Below, one piece after another: positions 42,526 through 54,152 of a stretch of DNA of 64,000 nt. This stretch comes from Lenisia limosa (lineage: Eukaryota > Breviatea). Numbering within the stretch: position 1 is the stretch's first letter; each line of letters opens with the position of its first letter. The stretch is taken from assembly GCA_001655205.1 (NCBI GenBank), contig LPNZ01010005.1, positions 1 to 64,000 on the forward strand. The letters are read 5' to 3'. The notes below the pieces were generated by a model, which was not told the DNA's origin, did not search any database, and saw only the letters and a program-made list of their open reading frames with translations. The position numbers and the translations under genes were made by a program.

Positions 42526-45352
42526 ATGGGAGGTCGAAATCCCTTGCTCGAAGACTTCGATTTGCTATGGGTGGACGTTTCTCATCGATCCCTAAGTGGG
42601 AATATTGTCATTTCATCAAAAAACCATTAAATTCAACTTTTAAAAGGCTGATTTAAGCTTCCCTCTTCAAAACTCAATTCGCATACTGACTTTTAGCACG
42701 GCTGAATTCGCTCACTGAGCTCGTCGAACATGCCAATAATTTACAAGCGTCAAATAATAAGCTTTTGTCGTTTAAAGGGATGCCAAGATGGCCAGAGTTA
42801 TGGAAGATAGACGCCTCAGACAATGAAGTTTGTTTGTCTCCTGTTGATTACAATCAGTTGATCAGCCTTGACGGGATTGGAAACCGCTCTGTTTTAGGGG
42901 CTCTGCTTTTGGCCGGAAATAACCTAAGCCTTTCCAGTTTAAAGCCACTGAGGTTTGCCTTTTTTGATATCATTTTCAGGTCTTCCCACATTGTTGAACT
43001 TACTCTTCTCGAAAACCCACGAATTGTTTCTTTAAAAAACTGTTGGGCGGAGTCTATTAGTTGATATATTTAGACCGATACCTTGTTATTGTTCTGTTAC
43101 CACGAGTTGTAATGCTTGATGGTCTGTTTGTGACATCAGAAGAAAGGACGTTGGCGGAGGCTTTCGTTAAAACGCAGGCTGCTACTCGGGTTTTTACGGT
43201 AAGATACCCAAAACCCATGTCTCAAACTCGTAGAAAGAAGTTGGGTTTTACCCACATGAGCTGGATGGCCAGACTTTTTTGCTTCATAAAGAGGAAGCTT
43301 GTATTTCTCGACCAGCTACTCAATTTTTACGACTCTTCAGCCACCCACTTAGCAACAGACGAGGGCCTTGTTGGCTAACTGCTGGTCTCACTTTGTAGAC
43401 AACGATTTATTAAAACTCCAATACATTGCTGCAAATTATTTGAATGAAATGAAGAATGAAGTTGCGATTGTGAATGAGTAGGACTTTTTTAAAATTTAAC
43501 GACTGTAGATCTGAACCTCAGGGCTTGAGTACTGAAGTTATCTTTGTTCTTCTTGCTCTTCCGTCAACCACACTCTTTATATTATTCACGATCTTGGCAT
43601 TGTCATTAGATTACCCTCTGCCTTACCCTCTTCTTGAAAAGGTAAGACCAATAATCAACGGGCTTTATGGGACGGAGTTTACCCATCAGACTCTTGGCAA
43701 AGCCCTCCAAGCTAGGCCTTGCTCTCCACAAACGCAACCTTCTAATGCAAAATCAATTGCTTCTCCAGTCAAACGCCCTCCTTCAAGCTGTGGGTTTTAC
43801 GTAATAATTGTTTGAGTTTTCAATAATAAGTAACTCTATTTAGACACAAGTGTTACACAAGGCCAAACAATGCCACTCTCGGTCTTTCAAGATTTATATG
43901 GTTGGATGCCATTTTTGTTTTGTACATGTACTCAAATAATTGTGTGTATCTGACATGCTCTTTAATTTTAATATTGGGTAACTTTTTATTTAGGCGAAAC
44001 ATCTACAATTCCAGCATTCCAGTTTCTATCAAAAGACGCGCTTTCCTTATTTTCGCTTGCACCTTCTTTAAGAATGGCTGTTCTTTCTCTTATTCACGAG
44101 GCCATTCGAATAGGAATTCAAGATCACAAATCAGCAAGAAGGTGGTCTTAAAGCCATCGATATAATATTATGAACAGGATAGCATATTCTTTTAATTCAC
44201 TAGACAAGCAACGACCGAGATTTGGAATCTATTAAACTCTGGCCATCCCCTTCGGCCTCCGCCAAACGCGCCTGGTGGAGACGAGGATCACGAGGCCCCC
44301 GAGGAGTACCCCGAAACGATTGACCGCGAGTCCAAAGCACGGCCCGGTAAGAGCCTATGCACTACTAACATTTCAGTTACCGCCATGAGTGCAATATCGC
44401 ATCGACCAATGGTGACACGTTTGGACCATGACCCTCGTCTCATTGCAGCCCGGGCGGAGGCTGCACTTTTCGGCCTGTCCTGTTTTGCCATGGCTGGAGG
44501 AAGGGAGCTTGTCAGTTTTGCTGTCGACATTAGGGTGAGAGACTAATAGGAATCCAGAACACGAATGACTTTTTAGCCACTTTATCGGGCTGCTGCTGCT
44601 GGTGGGGTCAACGAGGTTGTGGCTTTAGTGGAATCTCAGGTGGGGTGACAACGGGGTTCTCACACAGTTTTTTTATTGTGTGTTGTGACATAATACAGAA
44701 GGTCATTCTTGACATTGTCTTGACCTTTTAGACACGATTGGCTCATCGAGATGCCGTATCTTTGATCGGAACTTTAACAGGAATCCGAGCCAATGATAGC
44801 ACCACTTTCAGGGCTCTTCCTGATGGTGAGAGTTTGACTTGTTGCTTTCGCTTTTTTTTTTTTNNNNNNNNNNNNNNNNNNNNNNNNNNNNNNNNNNNNN
44901 NNNNNNNNNNNNNNNNNTGCATTTCTCCTCTTCATCAGGTCCTCCGAAGGTGCCTAAAACAGGGGACGAGGTGTTGATTTCTCATGACTGTGTTTTGGTA
45001 AAACACATTCCACCTGGCATTCTTGTGGTAAAGTAAGCTGTTGTTCTCTTCAATTTAAGAATATCATATGTTAAATTAGGAGATATGAAGCCTTGATTTT
45101 TCCTGAACTAAATTTATCTTTTTGGGGAAGTGAAGGAATCGGCGATGACAAAAGAAACAGAAACAGTGGACAACTCAGGCAGAATGACAGCAATGGTGGG
45201 TTCTTATGACTGGAACTCAGGTTTACATTTCAAAACTCACTTTTTTCAATGTAGATCCAACATGCACGGAAGAAAAAGACAGCCTCAGCTGTCGGATATG
45301 CGCAGTGTTCTTCATCAACCCATTTGTGGGACACATAAATTACAATAGCTGA
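42526..45352 (+). CDS. Leucine-rich repeat protein with long C-terminal region
   Basis: Start MGGRNPLLEDFDLLWVDVSH. Leucine-rich repeats follow: LTELVEHANNLQASNNKLLS, LWKIDASDNE, RSVLGALLLAGNNLSLSSLK, IVELTLLENPRI and LPRVVMLDGLFVTSEERTLA, the last being the cap typical of ciliary and centrosomal LRR proteins (a YR...LP-LDG-VT-ER pattern). A helical region then includes RPIINGLYG, ALSLFSLAPSLRMAVLSLIH and ATTEIWNLLNSGHPL; after that come FGLSCFAMAGGRELVSFAVD and AVSLIGTLTGIRANDS. The last exon ends with a Cys-containing block SLSCRICAVFFINPFVGHIN. An N gap lies at 44864-44917. Most phases agree, though the stretch 43200-43640 is uncertain. A precise orthologue is not recognised. Confidence 0.6.
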
Positions 45353-45518
45353 TTTTCTTACTATTTAGATACAAAATTGCACTGAATTATCTTGTTTGGG
45401 TGGGCGGGAATAGTCTTCTCTAAGATAACAAGCACCCAAAAAAAGATAACTTGTATTACATTGCCATTTTAAATCAAATCATCCATAGTCAAACAAACGA
45501 CTACTTACTGGGATGTAG

Positions 45519-46975
45519 CGGCCATCCCCAAGTCAACCTCGTAATGGGGTATGGATTGCCGCATCGCTTCCTCCTCCAAAACCAGTGCAACAGACTTCTG
45601 TCAATAGGTAAGTTTACTTTGAATCAGGCTTTTCTTACTTTTAGAGCGTCTCTATTTTCACCACTTGTTGCAGCTGAGCAAGTAGGTAATGTGTTTATTT
45701 TTCTCCATTAAAGTTTCCATATCATATGGCATATAGTACGCCATGTCGTACTCAATGCTATTTTTTTTACAGTTTTAGGAGTTCATAGTAGCTAACGATC
45801 ACCATATTGTGAAAGCCAATCAACAGTAGGTTTTGTTTGGTTGAATCTTTGCTCATGTTCAGGGCGGGTACTCAGGTGTTTATCCCAATTGAAACCGTTC
45901 CAATTTCTTCGGTTCTTGAAGGTTTGATTGTTTTTTTTTCTGTCATAATTTTCTGCTATTTGCATTCTTCCAACAGTTCAGGTGACATGCTTCCTGCAGC
46001 CCCTCCGGCGATTGCGTTCCAAGATGCTTCAACTACAAACCTTATACCAGCAGGTTGGCCATTATGGTACTCATTGTTTAGAACCACTAAGGTTCTTGAA
46101 AGAAGAAAACAACTCCAGTTGTAAGCCTTTTGTTCGTTCCTATTGTCTTTACCCTCTAGTATCATTAATGGATGACCTTTCATTCAATCGGAATCTATCT
46201 GGTTTGCTCTTTTCTCAACCCTTCTGGTTAACAACATATATATGTAGATGCAACTGTTCTTGGAAGATCCTCTACGTTTTTAACTGACATGGATATTCAA
46301 TCCCCGGTTGCGCTTGGTACCAATTGTGAGTATTTCTTGACAAACGGCAATGGAGTATTGGGTATTTGTTTGTGTGTGTTTATGAAAATTGAAACACCTA
46401 TAAAAAAAGGACAGATTTGCAAATTCTGACTTAGTCTAGTCAGTGTCAAAAAACAACAATCACCATCGCCTGTCACGCCGCCTCCCAGCCGGGTACCTGC
46501 CATCGTCAAGCCTTTCCAACTGCCCAAACCTGTTGGCACGTGACATTCTCGTTGTTATTGCTTAGACCTCTCCCATGCCAAAATCTCGGCCCAATTCCGC
46601 CTTCTTTGACCTACATAAACCAAGTGCTGTATTTCTCCCTAATATTTCAAGTGGTGAGTGGGTGATCTGGATTCCTGTCTCATGTTGATTTTGTCTCATT
46701 GCTTAGGTCGAGGGTCTGCGAAAGTTCATGAGGTTTGTTACGTTTCATTGTAATATCTATAGACCAAAGTTTCTCCAGGATATGCGTTTCCATTGAGTAA
46801 GGGACCTGGCAAACCCAAGGGAGCCACCCCTTCCGATTCACAGTCTGGCAACTCGCAGATAGGCAAGTCCATACGCGCGGCTTCACGAGCGCGAGCACCA
46901 CTGGTCCTTGACCCTGCCACCTCCGCTGGTCCAAGTATTGGGTATGCCTCTCCTTTTTTAAAACCTATTCTATAG
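45519..46975 (+). CDS. Ser/Pro-rich disordered protein, 5' end uncertain
   Basis: A chain of small exons, with clear introns, encodes low-complexity sequence: RPSPSQPRNGVWIAASLPPP, SLFSPLVAAEQ, AGTQVFIPIETVPISSVLE, SGDMLPAAPPAIAFQDASTT, LVSVKKQQSPSPVTPPPSRV, TSPMPKSRPNSAFFDLHKPS and the last exon TKVSPGYAFPLSKGPGKPKG through GYASPFLKPIL. No domain is seen. The first exon shown has an acceptor before it but no secure start codon. It may therefore be the 3' part of the LRR gene upstream if the stop at 45352 is skipped by splicing, or an independent gene whose start I cannot find. Confidence 0.45.
46360..46398 (+). repeat. Interspersed 39-base repeat, copy 1
   Basis: A 39-base sequence starting GGGTATTTGTTTGTGTGTGT and ending GAAACACC is found again at 53228-53266 with one mismatch. 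This copy lies in an intron of the Ser/Pro-rich gene. Confidence 0.85.
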
Positions 46976-47236
46976 ACCCTCTTTACCAACAACGTATTTT
47001 GCCCCTCCTTTGCCTTTGAAGAAGAAAAGATGAAATTCCATAGAGTTCACAAGTTGGCAGTTCCCCCTTATTTATTGTCTCCGAACCTAAAACGGTTCGT
47101 TTTATGTTATGTATGTTCCGAGGTTGAATTTTGATGTAGGATTCATAATTACTTTTTGAGGTTATTACCTATAATTGAAACAGATACCATAGCTTAAATC
47201 TTGAAGAATGTTGTAGAAACCGTTGTTGCAGGCTGA

Positions 47237-48949
47237 TCAATGTTCATCATGATCGTGATGGTCATCATCCTCATGAGAGTGCGAATGTGGCATCAGCAAA
47301 AGGAGGGCCATCACAATAAGTCCAGTAGCAATCATTGCCATCTAATCGGTAAGGTCAGGTTTTTTTTCTCTCTCATCAAACCTGTCCAAAGATGAGGGTC
47401 TTCTTATGAGTTTCTTGAAGAAGAGGGATCAAATCCGCCGCAGCTGTACCGTCAGATTTTGAGATAGAGGACTTACCGATATAGATGAAGTTACCAGCAG
47501 CAAAAGCAAGGATGTATGCTGTCAATTCATGGTCGAGTCCATCCAACGCCAAAGCAAAGCAAGCTCCAATCTAAAAGTGAGACAAATACCCTCTGAGGAT
47601 CTTGCATACAATACTTGTCATCGCCGAAATTAAATTGAAAAAGAGCGCCTTCTTCATGGAGAAGCCAGCCTTGAGCAAAACACCAAAGTCACCAAGCTCT
47701 TGGGGAATCTGGGTAGTGGGATAAGTGATATTTCAAGATTTGGTATAGTGTTGACTGGCTCACTTCGTGCAAAATTACACCAACAGAGGCAACAAGCCCG
47801 GTTGAGAAACCGGTGAGGAATGCGGCAGCAAGAAGAACACCTGAAGTTAGCCATGTATGAAACTCTTTCACAAACCATCAATGAAGTTATGAAGACCATC
47901 TGACCACAAGATTATGAATGCGTATGACGACGTTTTCTGAAGGTGTCACCTGAGCATGTGTTTTTTGAAAAGTAACGATGTACAACCATTGGATATCATC
48001 ATAACAGCAATGATTGGACGCGACATACTTGTTGTTTCGTGGTAGGTGTCGGTTCTGGAACCTCAGGGTCTTCTTTAGCATGGGGCGGCGTCTCCAAATG
48101 GACGTGTCCGGGATCAATAGTTGAAGGTGTTGTCGCCGCCGGCTCTTCAATCTGAACCATGAACCTCTAAATCCACTAAATGCCGTATCATCGTCATTAC
48201 AATAAGACCAACGCACAATGTTTTTGAGTTGGGGTGTGGCAGCATGACCTTGAGAACAGCTTGGAGTGGGGGCGTGATGACAGTGGTGGGCAACTCCGTC
48301 AAAGTCGGAGTGGCTCTGTGTCGAGTGGATAACCTGTGAAGTGAACAGGCTTATCATTTCACCAATAGACTTGGTAAAAAAGAGTTTGGAATAGCCCACC
48401 TTTTCAAAGAGGAAGTTGAAGAGGATGCCAGCAAGAACTAAAGCAAGTCAATTCAACTCAAAATCTGCTGATCACAAGAACAGCAAATAGGAAGTGGATA
48501 GCAGAAAAGAGAAAAAAAGAAAATAGAGTCTGTGGAATAATGACATAATAATGATTTGGCATTGGCAGCAAATGTGGATGATAAGAAAGCAATTCGGATT
48601 CAATTGAGAAAAAGTCGACCTATATCGGGACGGCCCCCAGCATACCAACTGTGCTGACTGTCCTCGAAAAACCAAGCTCCTCTGAAACCTCGGGTAGAAG
48701 ATGAAGGAAGGCACCTCCGAGAAGACTTCCTACTGCCAAAGCAACCATTAAGTCAATTGTGCTGTGAATCCTAGAATTTATTAAATACATAACAAAAATA
48801 TGAACATTTAAGCGGACATAGAAGCAAAGTAATGCAAGTGCAAACCGTTTTTCATTCACCGTGCGCAGAAAGAGGATTCCAATCATGGAAACTACCGATA
48901 TTAGTGCTACAGTTACTATGGTAGCAATTGCTTCATCAAATTCCACCAT
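47237..48949 (-). CDS. ZIP-family (SLC39) metal transporter
   Basis: Moves zinc or related divalent cations into the cytosol. The start MVEFDEAIATIVTVALI is at 48949. Membrane segments include VSMIGILFL, LMVALAVGSLLGGAFLHLLP, the intramembrane helix with VGVILHEIPQELGDFGVLLK (the HEXPHELGD-type metal site, here HEIPQELGD, spanning an intron) and FFNLISAMTSIIGACFALAL. There is a His-rich loop with HSTQSHSDFDGVAHHCHHAP and a C-terminal His/Asp tail ending HHDHDEH. The LIV-1-like signature and the two His-rich regions fit the ZIP6/10/14 branch. The HNFIDGI motif of membrane helix IV lies on the exon near 47880-47920. No signal peptide was recognised upstream of the first membrane helix. Confidence 0.88.
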
Positions 48950-49368
48950 TATACTCAACAACAAGAGGAACTTATCAAATGACTTATCAAATGACTTAGA
49001 CTTTAGCGTTAGTTGGACTTAAAATCGCTACTAATTATTAAAATAAAACGAAATACGGGTTATTCTAGACTATTTAATGCCAATTTTCAAAAAAAAATGT
49101 TATTAAATACACACTTATATGGCTCGGTTTGGCTTGGTTTGGCTGAGTTTTGGCTGGGTTCAAGGCTCGGTGAATTGTTGTTTTTGAAAAGTCGGAATGC
49201 GATCCAGTGTGATCTGGGAAGTTGTTGTGTATAAATAACAAAACAAAAAAATCAGAACTCTTTTGTTTTGCTGTTGTTTTGTCTTTGTTCCTCTTTTCGT
49301 TTTCCTAGCATAGATATAGCGATACTATACCAGTTGGCTCCATTGAAAGCTCTCGATATTTGAGCAAA
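48950..49368. other. Divergent intergenic interval with short repeats
   Basis: Between the ZIP start (minus) and the GPHR start (plus). It contains a two-copy ACTTATCAAATG repeat at about 48970-48995 and a degenerate GGCTTGGTTT/GGCTGAGTTT tandem near 49121-49170. No gene is supported. It should hold two promoters. Confidence 0.45.
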
Positions 49369-51760
49369 ATGTTCGGAGATGGGGACGGTTTGTCTTGTTC
49401 TGTTAATGTAGCTGCCCTCTTCAGTTTCTCTGACCATATTATAATGATGATGCTGTTAGCACTCTATTTTGCGTTTTCATATGGGTGATTTTTTGGCTTG
49501 ACATAGATTTTTCTCTTTGAAGCTATTCAAAGACTATGAAGTGAGGGCTGCTTCTGTTGTGGGACTTTTCTGTCTCACTTTCTGTCTTTCCTCCATGTTT
49601 TTTACTCTAATTTGTTTTGAGATTGGGAAGATTCTGCACAGAGAGTATGTGCCTTCTGCTCAATGTTTTAACCTTCAGGACAAGACTGTTGTACTGGTAT
49701 ATTTCGATCTACTCAATGATTCTCATTCTGATTTTTATTTTGCCTTTTTACTCTGCTTTTCGTTTTGGAGTCGATATTGGTAGGTGCTGATAGAATTCCG
49801 ACTTTTTATGGAATTGGCCACTGTACTTACCGAGCTGTCAGGCTTCAACCGAATTCCTTCATTCATTCTTTCGGGATGTCTCACACTATCCTGGCTGATT
49901 ATCTTCTGGAAAATCGGAGATTTTGCGTTCACTGCTGACCATGGTGAGTATGGTTGAGTTGCAAATGGTGGTACATATTTAGTAACCATTTCCAGCCCTT
50001 CTTTCAGTGGAGTCAACCATCTCACGGATTGGAATCATCGGTAGGTTGGTGTGAGCTTCATATTTCTCAATTACATCTCCACGCTGTATACTCCTTATCC
50101 ACACTTCATGTTTAAAATCTGGTAGGAGTCACAGTGATGGCCATTTTGTCCGGTTTTGGTGCGGTAAACTGTCCGTATACGTACTTGAACTATTTCCTTA
50201 AGTTGGGGGGGGGGGGGTCTTTTTAAACCATCTNNNNNNNNNNNNNNNNNNNNNNNNNNNNNNNNNNNNNNNNNNNNNNNNNNNNNNNTCAAATTACACA
50301 GCGTGTTACTCAGCTGAATAGCATTCTACGAGGGATTTCCAAAAGGAAAACGCACCTTCTTTATTTGAAAAAAGAGCTTCGTCTCATCAAGCCCGATGTG
50401 GGGTTCTTTTTTTTTATGAGCAATTATTAACAGGTGCACTAACCCTTTAGTCAGCAACATCATTTATTCGACAGTGGGTGGACAGTATTTTGGGGACTGG
50501 CGAGCACCAAATGCTTCATGACAGTTTGAGGGTTGAGTCGAGGATCTGTTTAACCTTATGGGTAAAAGCAACAAAGCAAAAGGCCTAATGCTACAGATAT
50601 CCGAACAGTGGGCCGAGAGATTATGTATGCCGAAGAAAGTGCATCTCAACTCTTTTTAGCAGTTAATGAGGACAAACTTGAGGTATATAATATCCTGTGT
50701 GTTCACAAAAACAGAGAGAACGAATCAAATTCTCATATTCATGGAGAGGAAGAATGTTTAACAGTCTTGGATACTTCTTTTCAGTATACTGTATTTACAA
50801 GATGGTGATGGTAGGGTCCCAATTGAGTTGTCTTGTTTTACCTTTACTTAGTGTACTATTAACATTATATTCGACCGACGGGTAGGAAATGACCCAGTTA
50901 CACGCGGTTTCGAACTAGCAATAAAGTATGTCTTGTTATTTTTTCTTCATTTCCAAACCGTTTTTCATCTGTTTAGGTATCTTGATTTGACCGTGGATAT
51001 TACTTTTTGGCCACAGGTAGACTCTGATTGACTGCATTCACGCTTTAGATTATCTCATTTATCTTCGTTGGTGTTCTTGTTTTGGTATCAATAAGAGGCT
51101 TCCTGATACAACTGACTAAGGTTTGTGCAAAATATTTCTTATTCCTAGTTTTTCGTCTATTTGTCTTCTGGAGTTTCGTCAAACGTGATTGTTCTTCTTC
51201 TTGCAGAGCTGATGGGCATTTACTTCATGAGTACACTCATTCTCCTCCGAGTAAATATGCCCTATCAACACAGGTGAGTATGGTTAAATAGCAAGGCAAG
51301 AATGATGGGGAAAGGAAGGCAAAAGGGGGAATGGAAAATTCCACATTGGGGATGAAATAATATCCCTAAACTTGATCACTTCTTCACTCTCAAGATTAAT
51401 TGTCGATGAAGTTGTTGGTGCTTTGGAATTCGACTTTTACCACAGGTGGTTTGATATTATTTTCTTCTTCAGGTAAGACAAGAATTGATCTCAATGTGTA
51501 GTACAATTGCCTCTATTATTTTCATTTATGCGAACGAACATGTTGCATCCAGTTTAAATAATCGACCTCTCTGGAGATAGTGTGCCTGGTTTTATCTGTA
51601 GCCCTATTCTATTTCTTAAGTTGTTTCTGATTGATGCAGTGCTGACTGCAAGAACGTATGGATGTTAATAGTATTGAAATATTGTTACATCAGACATAAT
51701 AGAACTAAACCTAGCTACTCTCTCTTAGCAATTGTGATGGCCTCATCCCACGGGCCATGA
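49369..51760 (+). CDS. Golgi pH regulator (GPR89/GPHR family)
   Basis: A multi-pass Golgi membrane protein needed for luminal acidification; plant relatives were described as abscisic-acid-binding GTG proteins. Exons give [37 protein letters not shown], then the family hallmark [20 protein letters not shown], the coiled loop [100 protein letters not shown] and [19 protein letters not shown]. Order and spacing match the family throughout. The N gap 50234-50288 falls in an intron. A 22-nt intron (49485-49506) separates the first two coding exons and is fixed by frame. The C-terminus after FFFSA is unclear; the open frame ends at 51760, inside the 3' end of the convergent PIG-C gene. Confidence 0.9.
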
Positions 51761-53841
51761 ATTTCACTGCAGAGTCAGATTATTCAGCCAAAGGTAGAAA
51801 TAGACCCCTCGCCACTTACTTTTTGTACTTCTGGAGCAACATAAAGGACAATGGGAAAACCGAAGAAATCAGAAGTACAAAGACGACAAACGCAAAGCTC
51901 ATTGCTTTGGAGAGTGGATACAACCATAAGGCAACGGTGGAACACTGAATAAGACATGTCATCACGTACACTCGAGGAGAGGCATCCTGGGAAGTTTGAA
52001 ATAGAACTAAAGTGCGAGAAAGGAGAAGATTGTACCTACTTTTAGACCGTAGTATATAATGGGGAAGAAGACAAACGATTCCACTGCATAAGACATAACG
52101 GCAAACACCTGGAATATCAATCATTCAGATCTCCCCTTTTGATTCGAGGATAATATGGTACTGCACGACGTTATGGTTTTTGAGTTCCCACCTTTAAAGG
52201 GCTTGTGAGTCTTGACGCAAGAAGAACTGCTGCAAAAATGGCCGAATTCAGAGGGAGTGGGCCTACCAAACTGGAGAATTAAACGATTTAAGAGAGGCAC
52301 CGATAAAAAAAAAAACGCTGGATCCCAACCTAATTGGAACTTCAGCGTACTCAGAAGTGAAAAGATGACACATTAAGAGAAGTGCTACAGGTGTGAACAA
52401 AGAAAAATACCCTTTAAATAAAAGGCACTCACCTGTCAAGAGCCATATAGTGTCATCAGAGAACGAAGATGTAAGACTCATAATGACCGGACTCAAGGCC
52501 AGCACCGTGAGAATCGAGAGAACAATTGCTCGAGGCTCCATTGTTTGCAGGTTTGCTTGATGTGTCATAACAAGCAATCAGATTTTATGAAAATTTGAAC
52601 TACGAGCAGTGTCATCAAATATTCGGCAAGATGGGACCCCACTAGTTATTTGTAAAAAGGAAAAACAGAAGAATCTGAAGCCAGATTGTAAACAAGTAAT
52701 AAGAAGTCAATTAAGACCTACTGTCAGTATGTTTCCAACAACGGCGAAGGAAATAGGCAATTACAGACGTGAAGAAATGGGGAAGAAAAGGGAGATAAGG
52801 CTAAAGAGTGAGATTTATCCAAAAGACGCTAAGTATTAATATGAAAGGTACTAAATACAAGTTGATTTTTATAATCGAAAGTACTCACATTAGGAGAAGA
52901 GAGTGGGCCATTCATGTAGAGCATGAACACAAGGACAAAAAGAACAGCAAGCGACAACTGCCATGATACAGCCAAGCTGTCGTAACAAAGTCCTAAGTAT
53001 GGTCTCTGACGAACATTCTCTGCCAACGTTAATAAATATGGAGAATAGCATACGATATGATATCATATGTATTATGACTATTTCACAAACCATTTTGAGT
53101 AAGGCCAAAAAGAAAACTGTGGTCAACATAGTTGTCTGGGAAGGGCTGTCGCTCCCAGAGCATCTTCTTCCAAACGGGCCCTTCAACATCTATCAAAAGG
53201 TAATGATGAATATGACAAATTGCAATGGGGTATTTGTTTGTGTATGTTTATGAAAATTGAAACACCTCATTAAAGCATAGAAGAAGGTTGTTAACCACCC
53301 CTCACATGAAGAATCGTAGTAAGAAGAAGAGTCATCAGAGCGTGGAGACTGTAAATGACTGAAAGAGCTCTAAAAGAATGACGACACAAAAACCATCTCC
53401 TACATTGAGACACTGGGCACAGAACCGGTATCCTGGAGTCACAAGGTTGTGGTCGTTTGGACATCGTCCAGGGCTTTCAAGATTAGATATGGAGTAGGTA
53501 TCAAAGGATGATGGCGAGATGAGAGGCGGCGGTGATGGTGTGGCAACTGCTGCAGCGAGGGCGGGACTCAGTCGGTTTGGGGACTGCAGAGATGGAGATG
53601 AAAATCCGACTGGTGGTTTCAATCCAGTGGATCCAAGAGAAGTCTGTGATGGGCTAGTGCGAAGGTTGGTAACTGATGATGAGGCTGAGTCGAAGGAGGG
53701 AAACGATGGGGATTGGTGGAGAGTGAATGATTCATTTTGTGAGAAACGCGGTACACTTGACCTCGACCGTGCATGTCCAGGCTTGAACCTTGACTGCCGC
53801 GTTTGCGGGGTCGGAGGTAAGGCAGAGCTGCTTGGGTTCAT
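51715..53841 (-). CDS. PIGC: PIG-C/GPI2, GPI N-acetylglucosaminyltransferase subunit
   Basis: Part of the ER complex that makes GlcNAc-PI, the first step of GPI-anchor synthesis. The core reads [116 protein letters not shown] and the C-terminal [16 protein letters not shown]. These are the known GPI2 blocks in order, with about eight membrane helices. The N-terminus is unusual: a Ser/Pro-rich stretch of roughly 130 residues starting [19 protein letters not shown] at 53841, then [18 protein letters not shown], a zinc-knuckle-like Cys/His pattern. Phase links this exon to the core through an intron that carries the 39-base repeat. The human protein lacks such an extension. Confidence 0.88.
53228..53266 (+). 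repeat. Interspersed 39-base repeat, copy 2
   Basis: Second copy of the repeat at 46360-46398, starting GGGTATTTGTTTGTGTATGT, inside the intron that joins the N-terminal extension to the core of PIG-C. Confidence 0.85.
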
Positions 53842-54152
53842 TGTTTTCAATTCATTTTTGCAGCAAAGCAGCAAAGTGGGCCCCGAAAAAAGAACTAATA
53901 TTTTATTGGTATATGATGGAAAGAGGAAAGGAGGAAAGGCCCTGGAAAGGCCGGGGAGGGGAAAAGAGCAAAGGATTAGTAGGAACGCCCACACCCGCAC
54001 CCCCAGAAAACATAATGTGTTTTGTGGTCTTCTTGTCTTCTCAATGTGTTAAAAGCTTTATTTAACACCACTACTAATATTAGTAACTATTTTAAGGAGA
54101 AATGATGAATTAGAGAGTTAGCACCAAATATCATGGAACAGCAAATCCGTTA
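53842..54152. promoter_or_regulatory. Shared upstream region, PIG-C and coiled-coil gene
   Basis: Lies between two divergent starts. It is purine-rich on the plus strand (AGGAAAGGAGGAAAGG near 53926) and then AT-rich toward 54120. No motif is identified; the assignment is positional. Confidence 0.35.

Noticed and set aside
53519-54052. Plus-strand 177-codon frame.
   Set aside because: Antisense to the Ser/Pro-rich PIG-C N-terminus, which joins the core in phase.
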